Source: an uncultured Lachnospiraceae bacterium (GTDB lineage Bacteria > Bacillota > Clostridia > Lachnospirales > Lachnospiraceae). Taken from it: a DNA stretch of 64,000 nt. Shown here piece by piece: positions 42,569-51,967 of this stretch. The stretch is from NCBI GenBank assembly GCA_905197485.1, contig CAJJYZ010000007.1:1-64000 (forward strand). The letters run 5' to 3'. A model generated the notes under the pieces. The model was not told where the DNA came from. It saw only the letters and a program-made list of their open reading frames with translations, and did no database searches. Numbering within the stretch: position 1 is the first letter of the stretch; each line of letters begins with the position of its first letter. The position numbers and the translations under genes were made by a program.

Positions 42569-44281
42569 ATGTTACAGATAGTTCTTACGTTGGCAATTTT
42601 TCTGGTACTTGTTATTCCGATGGGAAAATATATGTACCACATTGCAACAAAGCAAAAAACGTTTGCGGATAAAGTGTTTGACCCGATAGACCGCTTTATC
42701 TATAAGGTATGCAGAATCAAAGGGGAGGATATGGGATGGAAAACATACGCCATGACACTCGTCTTCGTCAATGCGGTCATGGTCTTTACGGGATATCTGA
42801 TTCTGAGGTTTCAGGGATTTTTGTTCCTCAATCCGAACGGAATCGACTCTATGGAAGCAACGCTTTCATTTAATACGGTTATCAGCTTTATTACCAATAC
42901 AAATTTACAGCATTATTCAGGTGAGAGTGGACTTGCATATGCATCCCAAATGTGTGTGATTATTTTTATGATGTTTACATCAGCAGCAAGTGGTTATGCG
43001 GCATGTATGGCATTTTGTAGAGGATTATCCGGAAGAAAGCTCGGAAACTTCTATGAAGACGTTGTTCGTATTACAACAAGAATTTTGATTCCGGTTTCTT
43101 TCTTAATCGGTTTGTTCCTGGTAAGTCAGGGAACACCTCAGACATTGGATGCAAACTTTACATTGCATACAATCGAAGGAAAACTTCAGGACATTGCCGT
43201 TGGTCCTGTAGCAGCATTAGAATCCATCAAACACCTTGGAACAAACGGTGGCGGTTTCTTTGGTGCAAACTCAACAACACCATTTGAAAACCCGACAGTA
43301 TTGACGAATATAGTAGAAATGATTGCGATGATGATTCTTCCGGGCGCATGTGTTGTAACATTCGGACATATGATTCATGATAAGAAAAAAGCACAGGAAA
43401 GTGCACCGAAGAAAAGATTACTTATGGGAAGACAAGGCGCTGTATTATTTGGAGCAATGTCTATTCTCTTCTTAGTAGGACTTCTGATTTGCTTCAATGC
43501 TGAATCCGCAGGAAATCCGGTAATTAGTGATTTGGGAATTTCACAGGATGCAGGAAGCATGGAAGGTAAAGAAGTACGATTTGGAGTGGCACAGTCTTCT
43601 TTATTTACTACGGTTACAACATCGTTTACGACAGGTACTGTGAATAATATGCATGATACATTGACTCCGCTTGGAGGTATGGTACCAATGCTTCATATGA
43701 TGCTAAACTGTGTATTCGGAGGTAAGGGTGTTGGACTTATGAACATCATTATGTACGTAATTCTGGCAGTATTTATCTGTGGATTGATGGTTGGAAGAAC
43801 ACCGGAATATTTAAATAAGAAGATAGAAGGAAAGGAAATGAAGCTGGTTGCAATTGTTATTTTGATTCATCCGCTTTTAATCCTTGGATTTTCAGCGCTT
43901 GCAGTAGCGATTCCAGATGGACTGGCAGCAATTACGAACCCAGGGTACCATGGTTTGAGTCAGGTACTTTACGAATATGCATCAAGTGCGGCAAATAATG
44001 GTTCCGGATTTGAAGGCCTTGCAGATAACACAGTATTCTGGAATGTTACAACCGGTCTTGCAATGTTCTTCGGTCGTTATATTGCAATTGTTGCACAGCT
44101 TGCGATAGCAGGATCTTTACTTGCAAAACGAAAAGTGAATGAGACAATCGGAACGCTTCGTACAGATAACGTAACCTTTATGATCATTCTTGTATTTATT
44201 GTATATATTTTCGCTGCATTAACATTCTTCCCGGCATTGGCACTTGGACCGATTGCGGAACATCTGTCGTTGTGGTTATAA
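42569..44281 (+). CDS. kdpA: Potassium-transporting ATPase, channel subunit KdpA
   Basis: A 570-residue membrane protein with ten helices of the K+-channel-like superfamily. The four pore loops are visible: NTNLQHYSGE (about 110), GTNGGGFFGANS (about 225), TSFTTGTVNN (about 352) and ANNGSGFEG (about 474). RBS gggagg. It binds and conducts K+ for KdpB. GATC sites are absent from the first 1.5 kb and appear at 44112 and 44182 near its 3' end, so the gene may be mosaic. Confidence 0.97.
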   Translation: MLQIVLTLAIFLVLVIPMGKYMYHIATKQKTFADKVFDPIDRFIYKVCRIKGEDMGWKTYAMTLVFVNAVMVFTGYLILRFQGFLFLNPNGIDSMEATLSFNTVISFITNTNLQHYSGESGLAYASQMCVIIFMMFTSAASGYAACMAFCRGLSGRKLGNFYEDVVRITTRILIPVSFLIGLFLVSQGTPQTLDANFTLHTIEGKLQDIAVGPVAALESIKHLGTNGGGFFGANSTTPFENPTVLTNIVEMIAMMILPGACVVTFGHMIHDKKKAQESAPKKRLLMGRQGAVLFGAMSILFLVGLLICFNAESAGNPVISDLGISQDAGSMEGKEVRFGVAQSSLFTTVTTSFTTGTVNNMHDTLTPLGGMVPMLHMMLNCVFGGKGVGLMNIIMYVILAVFICGLMVGRTPEYLNKKIEGKEMKLVAIVILIHPLLILGFSALAVAIPDGLAAITNPGYHGLSQVLYEYASSAANNGSGFEGLADNTVFWNVTTGLAMFFGRYIAIVAQLAIAGSLLAKRKVNETIGTLRTDNVTFMIILVFIVYIFAALTFFPALALGPIAEHLSLWL

Positions 44282-44321
44282 GAAATAATGTGAATGATTG
44301 CAGAGGAGAGGAGAAATAGAA

Positions 44322-46376
44322 ATGGCTAAGAATCAGCGGACAAAATTTATTACCCGCGATATATTAAAAACTTCAATTATCGGAGCTTTTCAGAAATTAG
44401 ATCCGAGATATATGATGAAGAATCCGGTTATGTTTGTTGTAGAAGTCGGATTTGTGATTACTTTGATTCTTACATTCGCACCGACATTATTTGGCGGCGA
44501 AGCAAAGTATCAGGTTTATAACGGAATTGTAACAGTGATTTTGTTTATTACAATTTTATTTGCCAATTTTGCAGAGTCTGTTGCAGAAGGACGAGGAAAA
44601 GCGCAGGCTGCGACATTGAAGAAAACAAAACAAGATACAAAAGCACGTGTGCTGTTATCAGATGGAACAGAGAAAATTGTTAATGCGTCTGAATTAAAAA
44701 AGGGTGACATTGTATTAGTAAAAATGGGAGAGCTGATTCCGAATGATGGAGAAGTAATCGAAGGAATTGCTTCGGTAGATGAATCCGCAATCACAGGAGA
44801 GTCTGCTCCGGTAACAAGAGAATCCGGCGGTGACTTTTCATCTGTAACAGGAGGAACAACGGTTGTTTCCGACTGGTTAAAAATCAAGATTGTTGCAGAA
44901 CCGGGAGAATCATTCTTGGATAAAATGATTTCTCTTGTAGAAGGTGCTTCCAGACAGAAAACACCAAATGAGATTGCATTGAACACATTGTTGATTGTAT
45001 TAACATTGATTTTCTTGATTGTAGTAGTAACTTTATATCCATTTGCAGAATATTTAGGCGTAAAAATCCCGATTTCTTGGGCAATTGCATTGATGGTATG
45101 TTTGATTCCGACAACAATCGGAGGTTTGTTATCTGCAATCGGTATTGCCGGTATGGATCGTGTTACAAGATTTAATGTAATCGCAATGTCAGGAAAAGCA
45201 GTAGAGGCTTGTGGTGATGTAGATACCATGATTTTGGATAAGACAGGTACGATTACATATGGTAATCGTCTGGCAGCAGAATTTTATCCGGTAGAAGGCG
45301 TGCAGAAAGAAGAATTGATCGATTACAGTGTGATGAGTTCTTTGATGGATGAGACACCGGAAGGAAAATCTACGGTAGATCTTGGAAAGAAGATGGGTTG
45401 CAGATTGGATGAAAGCATTTCCGGTGAAATGGAATTTGTAGAATTTACAGCACAGTCTAAGATGAGTGGTGTAAACTTAAAAAATGGTACGGTTGTAAGA
45501 AAAGGTGCAAGCGAAGCAATTCAAAGATTTGTTCGTGAAGCAGGAGGAACGATTCCATCCGATTTGGAAGGAATTGTGACAGAAGTTTCCAATCTTGGTG
45601 GAACACCATTGGTTGTATGTGTAGATCAAAAAATCTACGGAGTCATCTATTTGAAAGACACGGTAAAACCGGGATTAGTAGAAAGATTTGCAAGACTTCG
45701 TGAAATTGGAATCAAAACAATCATGTGTACAGGAGACAATCCGCTTACAGCAGCTACCATTGCAAAAGAAGCAGGAGTAGATGGATTTATCGCAGAGTGT
45801 CGTCCGGAAGATAAGATTGAAGCAATTAAAAAAGAGCAGGCAGAAGGTAAGCTGGTTGCAATGACCGGAGACGGAACGAATGATGCGCCGGCTCTTGCAC
45901 AGGCAGATGTGGGACTTGCAATGAATTCCGGTACACAGGCAGCAAAAGAAGCAGCGAACATGGTAGATTTGGATTCCGATCCGACAAAGATTCTGGAAGT
46001 TGTAGAAATCGGAAAGCAGTTATTGATTACACGTGGTTCATTAACAACATTTAGTGTGGCAAATGATATTGCAAAATATTTCGCAATTATTCCTGCAATG
46101 TTTACAATGGTATTGCCACAGATGCAAATTTTAAATATTATGAAATTAGCAACACCTGCAAGTGCGATTTTATCTGCATTGATTTTCAACGCAATTATCA
46201 TTCCAAGTTTGATTCCGATTGCGATGAAAGGTGTAAAATATAAACCAATGAAAGCAGAAAAACTGTTGCTTCGTAACATGGGAATTTATGGACTTGGTGG
46301 TATTATTGTACCGTTTGTAGGAATCAAAATTATTGATTTGATCGTAGCTCCGCTTTTAGCTATGATTGGCCTTTAG
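44322..46376 (+). CDS. kdpB: Potassium-transporting P-type ATPase, catalytic subunit KdpB
   Basis: A 684-residue P-type ATPase. The phosphorylated Asp is in [11 protein letters not shown] (about 306), the TGES loop is AITGESAPV (about 160), and the hinge [15 protein letters not shown] (about 513) is intact. ATG 44322 is used, with gaggagagg upstream; the TTG eight codons earlier overlaps that RBS. It energises high-affinity K+ uptake. This gene holds seven GATC sites and encodes Asp-Pro as GAT-CC, while genes outside the segment use GAC-CC. Confidence 0.97.
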   Translation: MAKNQRTKFITRDILKTSIIGAFQKLDPRYMMKNPVMFVVEVGFVITLILTFAPTLFGGEAKYQVYNGIVTVILFITILFANFAESVAEGRGKAQAATLKKTKQDTKARVLLSDGTEKIVNASELKKGDIVLVKMGELIPNDGEVIEGIASVDESAITGESAPVTRESGGDFSSVTGGTTVVSDWLKIKIVAEPGESFLDKMISLVEGASRQKTPNEIALNTLLIVLTLIFLIVVVTLYPFAEYLGVKIPISWAIALMVCLIPTTIGGLLSAIGIAGMDRVTRFNVIAMSGKAVEACGDVDTMILDKTGTITYGNRLAAEFYPVEGVQKEELIDYSVMSSLMDETPEGKSTVDLGKKMGCRLDESISGEMEFVEFTAQSKMSGVNLKNGTVVRKGASEAIQRFVREAGGTIPSDLEGIVTEVSNLGGTPLVVCVDQKIYGVIYLKDTVKPGLVERFARLREIGIKTIMCTGDNPLTAATIAKEAGVDGFIAECRPEDKIEAIKKEQAEGKLVAMTGDGTNDAPALAQADVGLAMNSGTQAAKEAANMVDLDSDPTKILEVVEIGKQLLITRGSLTTFSVANDIAKYFAIIPAMFTMVLPQMQILNIMKLATPASAILSALIFNAIIIPSLIPIAMKGVKYKPMKAEKLLLRNMGIYGLGGIIVPFVGIKIIDLIVAPLLAMIGL

Positions 46377-46388
46377 GAGGAAATGAAC

Positions 46389-47036
46389 ATGAAGAAATTT
46401 GGTAAGATGTTAGGAAAGGCATTTGCATTTAGTATCATAATGATGTTAATTTGTTCTTTTATATATCCTCTGGCACTTACCGGTGTCAGTCAGCTTACAA
46501 TGAAAGAAAAAGCAAACGGAAATTTGATTGATAAGAATGGGAATCCGACGACAGACAAGGACAAAGCAGTAGGCTCTGCCCTTGTGGGTCAAGATTTTAC
46601 AGAAGATTACTATTTCCAAGGACGTGTATCTTCCGTAAATTATAATACATATACAGAAGAGCAGAAAGAAAGCGGGGAATACGCAGGAGTATCTTCCGGA
46701 AGTTTCAACTACAGCAATTCAAATCCGGAATTGAAAAAACGTGTGGAAGAAGATATTGAAGATTTTATGAAGGAGCATCCAGATGTAAAAAAGGAAGAGA
46801 TTCCTTCGGATCTTTTGACAGCTTCCGGTTCCGGTCTGGATCCGCATATCAGCCCAAAGGCTGCAGAAGTTCAAATTAAAACAGTTGCGAAAAATTCAGG
46901 ACTCTCTGAAGAAGAGGTATCGAAAATCGTAGAAGAAAATACAGAACATAAGGTGTTGGGTATCTTTGGAGAAGAGCGTGTAAATGTATTAAAGTGTAAC
47001 CTTGCAGTTGCGAATGCAATGGGAATTTTAGAATAA
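46389..47036 (+). CDS. kdpC: Potassium-transporting ATPase subunit KdpC
   Basis: A 215-residue protein with one N-terminal membrane anchor and an extracytoplasmic domain, including the family segments GSALVGQDF, YFQGRVSSVNYN and GSGLDPHISP. ATG 46389 is preferred over 46383 because aggagg ends two bases before the latter. KdpC assists assembly and ATP affinity. Two GATC sites, one inside a BamHI site at 46838. Confidence 0.96.
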   Translation: MKKFGKMLGKAFAFSIIMMLICSFIYPLALTGVSQLTMKEKANGNLIDKNGNPTTDKDKAVGSALVGQDFTEDYYFQGRVSSVNYNTYTEEQKESGEYAGVSSGSFNYSNSNPELKKRVEEDIEDFMKEHPDVKKEEIPSDLLTASGSGLDPHISPKAAEVQIKTVAKNSGLSEEEVSKIVEENTEHKVLGIFGEERVNVLKCNLAVANAMGILE

Positions 47037-47052
47037 CAAAGATGAGATGAAG

Positions 47053-47076
47053 AAGGATGGGCTATGACCCATCCTT
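47053..47076 (+). promoter_or_regulatory. Intra-operon hairpin between kdpC and kdpD
   Basis: A perfect 9-bp stem (AAGGATGGG / CCCATCCTT) with loop ctatga and no T-run, ending 15 bp before the kdpD RBS. It may separate expression of the pump genes from the sensor genes. Confidence 0.55.
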
Positions 47077-47098
47077 ATAGTCGTTAAGGAGGAAATAT

Positions 47099-48940
47099 AT
47101 GAGAGATGACAGACCGGATTCTGAGCAGTTGCTAAAAAAATTGAAATATGAAGAAGAACAGTCTAAGAAGAAAAAAGAGGGAAAATTAAAGATTTTTCTT
47201 GGATATGCAGCAGGCTCCGGCAAGACGTATGCGATGTTGGAAGCTGCACATGAGGCGGTAGAACATGGCATTGATCTGGTTGCCGGATATATTGAACCGC
47301 ATGCAAGACCGGATACGCAGAAAATGGCGGAAGGGTTGGAAACATTACCGCCGAAGATGGTGGAATATCGAGGGGTACATTTACGGGAGTTTGATATTGA
47401 TGCTGCATTGGAAAGAAAACCTAAAATTATTCTGGTCGATGAATTGGCACATACGAATGCGCCGGGGTGCCGTAATGAAAAGCGATATCAGGATGTGCAA
47501 GAACTTCTCCGGGCGGGAATTAATGTATTTACGACAATGAATATCCAACATATCGAAAGTTTGAACGACATTGTCGGTAACATTACGAACATTGAAGTTA
47601 GAGAACGTATTCCGGATAGCGTATTCGATCATGCAGAACAAGTGGAAGTTATTGATATTGAACCGGAAGATCTGATTGAACGAATGAAGGAAGGGAAAAT
47701 ATATAAAGAGGCACAGGCAGAAAGAGCCTTACAGAATTTCTTCCGGGAAGAAAAGCTTGTGGCGCTCCGCGAAATCGCGCTTCGTAGAACGGCGGACCGG
47801 GTGAACCGGATTGCGAAGGAAGAGAGGAATGCGTTCGGAAGCATGAACTACTATACGGGGGAGCATGTATTGACTTGTGTGTCTCCGGCAGATTCCAGCG
47901 ATAAGGTCATTCGGACGGCGGCAAGGCTTGCGTATGCGTTTCATGCGGAGTTTACGGCAATCTGTGTGGAAACACCGGAGCTTCAGGAAGCGGATGAGAA
48001 GACGAAAAAGGCGCTTCGAAATCACCTGGAACTGGCGAAAATGCTCGGAGCGAAGATTGTCACAGTATTTGGTTCCGATATCGGAGGACAGATTGCGGAA
48101 TATGCGATTGTGAGTAATGTGTCGAAAATCGTTATCGGACGAACCAATCATCGTGTGTGGGAAAAATCACCCCGTCAGGCGATTCTGGAGAAACTAAATG
48201 ATGCGGCGCCGAACATCGACGTCTATATCATTCCGGATATGCGCCATGAGAAGAAACGAAAAATATGGATGACAAGAAGCAGAACAAGCGCCGGGAAAGT
48301 GTTCGTAGAGCTTGGGGAGATTACGTGCGTCATGCTTCTGACGACACTGATTGCGTATATTATGAAGCGGTGGAGCTTTCCGGAATCCTATCTGATAACA
48401 TTCGCGATTCTGTTTATTGTCGGATTATTTACAGCAAACATGACAAGAAAACTAAAACAACAGAATGTGGAGAGCGCCAAGAAGGCGTTTCGTACGGAAA
48501 TACTTTTGGAAAACAGTCAGAAGCTCCGCCGGTGTAAGACAGAGGAAGAAGTGTGGAATCAGTTGGCAAAGCAGGTCGGGAAACTCCTGGATTTATCTCT
48601 GATTATTTATCCGGTGAAAGAAGATGGAGTGTTAGACGAGCCGAGACTCTTCCCGAGAAAAGGTGTCGAGGCGGCGGAGATGGGAGTGGTTTCAGAGCCG
48701 CAGGAGCAGGCGGTGGCACAATGGGTTGTCGCGAACCATCATCGGGCGGGGGCATGCACCCATACGCTTCCGAGCGCCAAAGCGATGTATCTTCCGATTC
48801 AGGGGACGGAAGAGGTGAAGGGGGTTATCGGAATCGTTCTGGAAGAGAGAAGGCAGATTCAGGAGTTCAAGTATGGGCTTTTGATTGCTATGCTGAACGA
48901 GACGGGAGTGAAATTACAGAATAGCTTTATAGAATCTTAG
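47099..48940 (+). CDS. KdpD N-terminal sensor protein lacking the kinase domain
   Basis: A 613-residue protein with the KdpD N-terminal domain (Walker A GYAAGSGKT, about 31-39; DELAHTNAPG, about 115), a universal-stress (Usp) domain (about 255-385), two transmembrane helices (about 405-450) and a GAF-like part. It ends there: no histidine-kinase domain. The Usp c-di-AMP motif is degenerate (S-P-A in place of SxS before FTAIC). Together with the kinase protein at 49300 it adds up to a KdpD in two pieces, each with its own Usp, membrane and GAF regions. Its 5' third lies in the GATC-containing segment, the rest does not. Confidence 0.88.
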   Translation: MRDDRPDSEQLLKKLKYEEEQSKKKKEGKLKIFLGYAAGSGKTYAMLEAAHEAVEHGIDLVAGYIEPHARPDTQKMAEGLETLPPKMVEYRGVHLREFDIDAALERKPKIILVDELAHTNAPGCRNEKRYQDVQELLRAGINVFTTMNIQHIESLNDIVGNITNIEVRERIPDSVFDHAEQVEVIDIEPEDLIERMKEGKIYKEAQAERALQNFFREEKLVALREIALRRTADRVNRIAKEERNAFGSMNYYTGEHVLTCVSPADSSDKVIRTAARLAYAFHAEFTAICVETPELQEADEKTKKALRNHLELAKMLGAKIVTVFGSDIGGQIAEYAIVSNVSKIVIGRTNHRVWEKSPRQAILEKLNDAAPNIDVYIIPDMRHEKKRKIWMTRSRTSAGKVFVELGEITCVMLLTTLIAYIMKRWSFPESYLITFAILFIVGLFTANMTRKLKQQNVESAKKAFRTEILLENSQKLRRCKTEEEVWNQLAKQVGKLLDLSLIIYPVKEDGVLDEPRLFPRKGVEAAEMGVVSEPQEQAVAQWVVANHHRAGACTHTLPSAKAMYLPIQGTEEVKGVIGIVLEERRQIQEFKYGLLIAMLNETGVKLQNSFIES

Positions 48941-49014
48941 CGTTTCGTTTCTCCTCCTTTCCCAATCTTTATCCGGTTTATTTTACAATAGAACCATAGA
49001 AGGAGGGATAGACG

Positions 49015-49209
49015 ATGACAGCTATTTTAAATAGAATTCATTATGTAGAATATAATCTTGAGGAACACATTAGACAGGTGGCAGCCGCACATCCGTATCT
49101 TGCGGCGATGATGCTCTTGATTGGGACACCGCTATTTATTATCATGGCGGTTGTAGTTTGTACGATAACCATTATGGCTCCATTTGGAATGTTATTTGGC
49201 TGGATTTAG
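49015..49209 (+). CDS. Small membrane protein between the two KdpD-type genes
   Basis: A 64-residue protein with two hydrophobic segments (about 30-45 and 46-62) behind a strong agaaggaggg RBS. The position between the two sensor genes suggests a link to the Kdp sensor, but no family is recognised. Confidence 0.65.
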   Translation: MTAILNRIHYVEYNLEEHIRQVAAAHPYLAAMMLLIGTPLFIIMAVVVCTITIMAPFGMLFGWI

Positions 49210-49299
49210 ATTTTTATAGAATCTTTATATGAACTACTATTTTTTTAAATGATTTTTATCTGTCAACCGATATGATAGAAATTGAAGAAGGTGGAGCAT

Positions 49300-51273
49300 A
49301 TGGAGAATTTTAATAAGAAAGAAGAACATATATTAGTCTGTCTGTCAGAGTCGTCATCCAATGAGAAAGTAATTCGGACGGCGGCGCAGATGGCGGAGGC
49401 GTTTCATGGCAGCCTGACCGCGATTTTCGTGGAGACGTCCGACTATGAGGCAGTTACTTATGAAGAAGATAAGAAGAAGCTCCAGACCAATATGCGTCTG
49501 GCAGAAAAGCTTGGCGCTGTAATCGAAATCATTCATGGGGATGACGTGGCATTTCAGATTGCAGAATTTGCCAGGCTTTCTGCAGTTACAAAGATTGTAA
49601 TAGGAAGAAGTCCGTCGTCGCAATGGAAATTCTTCCGGAAGATGACGCTGACAGAGCAGCTTCTTACGAACGTTTCCAATCGGGATGTGTATATTATTCC
49701 AGAGTCTCCTTCCTCGGCAGAGAGTTTTCGCAGGAAGAAGAGAAGGAACAAACTTGTTTTTTCCCTGACCGATATTTTGAAATGTATCGGCATTCTTGTG
49801 GCGGCAAGCTGTTTTGGATATATTTTTTATAAACTCGGATTCGCGGAAGCAAATATCATTACGGTCTATGTGTTGGCGGTGCTTCTGATTTCCGTCGTAG
49901 TAGTCAACAGGATGTATAGCGTCATGGCTTCGATTGTCAGCGTGTTCGTATTTAACTTCCTGTTTACGGAGCCGAGGTTTACGCTTCGCGCGTATGACCA
50001 GGGGTATCCGGTTACGTTCTTGATTATGTTTATTGCGGCGTTTCTGACGGGAACGCTCGCCACGAAGCTGAAAAATAATGCGCGGCAGTCGGCTGGGGCG
50101 GCGTTTCGTACAAAAATCCTGTTTGACACGAACCAGATGTTTCAGCGTGCCAGGGATAAAGAAGAAATTATGTCGGTTACGGCGAATCAATTGATGAAAC
50201 TGCTTCAGAAAGATATTGTGATGTATTTTGTGAAAGACGGGAAACTTGGGGAACCGATTGTATTTCCGATTCATGAAAATGCAGACACCGCATGTTACAC
50301 GACAGAGCGGGAGAGAGAAGTGGCAGAATGGGTGTTTCAGAACAATAAACATGCTGGGAAAACGACGAGAACGATGCCGGAGGCAAGATGTAGATATCTG
50401 GCAATCCGAATCAATGACGCGGTATATGGCGTAGTCGGAATCGTGATGAGAGAACAGGCGATGGATGTGTTTGAGAACAGTATTGTGCTCTCGATTCTGG
50501 GGGAATGCGCCCTTGCCCTGGAGAATCAGAAAAATGCGAAGGAAAAGGAAGAAGCCATGATTCTTGCCAAAAACGAACAGCTTCGCGCGAATCTTCTGCG
50601 TGCGATTTCACATGACCTTCGCACACCGCTCACTTCTATCTCAGGAAACGCAAGCAATCTCTTGTCGAATGGAACATCCTTCGATGGGGAGACGAAACAG
50701 ACTATCTACCAGGATATTTATGACGACTCTATGTGGCTGATTAATCTGGTTGAAAATCTGTTGTCTGTCACCCGCCTGGAAGAGGGACGGTTGAATCTTA
50801 ACCTTGCGGCGGAACTTGTAGACGAGGTGGTGAAGGAAGCGTTAAGTCATGTGAACCGGTTGAAATCGGAACATACGATTACGGTAGAGAACAAAGAAGA
50901 ATTTCTCTTGGCGAAGATGGATGCCAGATTGATTGTTCAGGTCATCATCAATATCGTGGATAATGCAATCAAGTATACGCCAAAGGGTTCTCATATTGAG
51001 ATAGAGATGAAAAAAGAAGGAAGCTGGGCTGTGATATCCATTGCGGATGACGGACCGGGAATTTCGGATGAGAATAAAAAGCATGTATTTGATATGTTCT
51101 TTAGCGGTTCCAAAAAGATAGCGGACAGCAGACGGAGTCTCGGACTCGGGCTCGCGCTTTGCAAATCTATCGTCAATTCCCATGGCGGGGAGATTCGCGT
51201 AGAGGATAGAGAGCCACATGGAACTGTTTTTACTTTTACATTACCGGTTGAGGAGGTACAGCTACATGAATAA
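49300..51273 (+). CDS. kdpD: KdpD-type sensor histidine kinase lacking the N-terminal domain
   Basis: A 657-residue sensor kinase: Usp domain (1-140), four transmembrane helices of the DUF4118 type (about 155-260), GAF (about 285-410), HisKA with the phosphorylated His in AISHDLRTPLTS (about 435) and an HATPase domain (NIVDNAIKYTP, DDGPGIS, LGLGLALCKSI). The Walker-A N-terminal domain of classical KdpD is missing and is supplied by the gene at 47099. The Usp domain has SES then 20 residues then LTAIF, close to the c-di-AMP-binding SxS-x20-FTAxY motif. ATG 49300 has agaagg 8 nt upstream; a TTG 18 bases earlier is less likely. Phosphorylates KdpE. Confidence 0.9.
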   Translation: MENFNKKEEHILVCLSESSSNEKVIRTAAQMAEAFHGSLTAIFVETSDYEAVTYEEDKKKLQTNMRLAEKLGAVIEIIHGDDVAFQIAEFARLSAVTKIVIGRSPSSQWKFFRKMTLTEQLLTNVSNRDVYIIPESPSSAESFRRKKRRNKLVFSLTDILKCIGILVAASCFGYIFYKLGFAEANIITVYVLAVLLISVVVVNRMYSVMASIVSVFVFNFLFTEPRFTLRAYDQGYPVTFLIMFIAAFLTGTLATKLKNNARQSAGAAFRTKILFDTNQMFQRARDKEEIMSVTANQLMKLLQKDIVMYFVKDGKLGEPIVFPIHENADTACYTTEREREVAEWVFQNNKHAGKTTRTMPEARCRYLAIRINDAVYGVVGIVMREQAMDVFENSIVLSILGECALALENQKNAKEKEEAMILAKNEQLRANLLRAISHDLRTPLTSISGNASNLLSNGTSFDGETKQTIYQDIYDDSMWLINLVENLLSVTRLEEGRLNLNLAAELVDEVVKEALSHVNRLKSEHTITVENKEEFLLAKMDARLIVQVIINIVDNAIKYTPKGSHIEIEMKKEGSWAVISIADDGPGISDENKKHVFDMFFSGSKKIADSRRSLGLGLALCKSIVNSHGGEIRVEDREPHGTVFTFTLPVEEVQLHE

Positions 51274-51967
51274 ATTGACAATTTTAGTCGTAGAAGACGA
51301 TTCATCCATAAAAAACCTGATTACAACGACATTAAAGGCGCACGAGTATCATTATTTGGCGGCGGGAAACGGGAAGACTGCAATCTTCGAGGCATCCTCC
51401 CATAACCCGGATATTATTCTGATGGATTTAGGTCTGCCGGATATGGATGGGGTGGAAGTAATTCAGAAGATTCGGACATGGTCCAGCGTTCCGATTATCG
51501 TTATCAGCGCAAGGAGCGAAGACTCGGATAAGATTGATGCCCTGGATGCAGGAGCAGACGACTATTTGACGAAGCCGTTTTCAGTAGAAGAACTTTTGGC
51601 GAGGATTCGTGCGACTCAAAGAAGACTGCTTATGACGAGAGGCGAGTCTCCAGCGGAATCCTCTTCCTTTGAGAACGGGGCGCTGCGCGTCGATTATGCG
51701 GCGGGCTGCGCGTACTTAAATGGAGAAGAGCTTCATTTGACACCGATAGAGTATAAGCTTCTGTGCCTGCTTTCCAGAAATGTGGGAAAAGTATTGACTC
51801 ATACGTTTATCACGCAGAAAATATGGGGGAGCAGTTGGGAGAATGACGTAGCTTCTCTTCGTGTGTTTATGGCTACGCTTCGCAAGAAGATTGAAAAGGA
51901 TGCGGATTCTCCACAGTACATCCAGACCCACATTGGCGTGGGATACCGGATGGTTAAAGTGGAGTAA
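51266..51967 (+). CDS. kdpE: Response regulator KdpE
   Basis: A 233-residue OmpR-type regulator: receiver domain with acidic pocket VVEDD, phosphorylated Asp in ILMDLGLPDMDG (about 54), SARSED, and KPF Lys; C-terminal winged helix ending in IQTHIGVGYRM. ATG 51266 has aggagg 9 nt upstream and overlaps the kinase stop by 8 bp, indicating coupled translation. Activates kdp at low K+. Its end overlaps the convergent lipid kinase gene by 14 bp. Confidence 0.94.
   Translation: MNKLTILVVEDDSSIKNLITTTLKAHEYHYLAAGNGKTAIFEASSHNPDIILMDLGLPDMDGVEVIQKIRTWSSVPIIVISARSEDSDKIDALDAGADDYLTKPFSVEELLARIRATQRRLLMTRGESPAESSSFENGALRVDYAAGCAYLNGEELHLTPIEYKLLCLLSRNVGKVLTHTFITQKIWGSSWENDVASLRVFMATLRKKIEKDADSPQYIQTHIGVGYRMVKVE

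Noticed and set aside
44516..45229. 237-codon minus-strand frame inside kdpB
   Set aside because: Antisense shadow of a conserved P-type ATPase.
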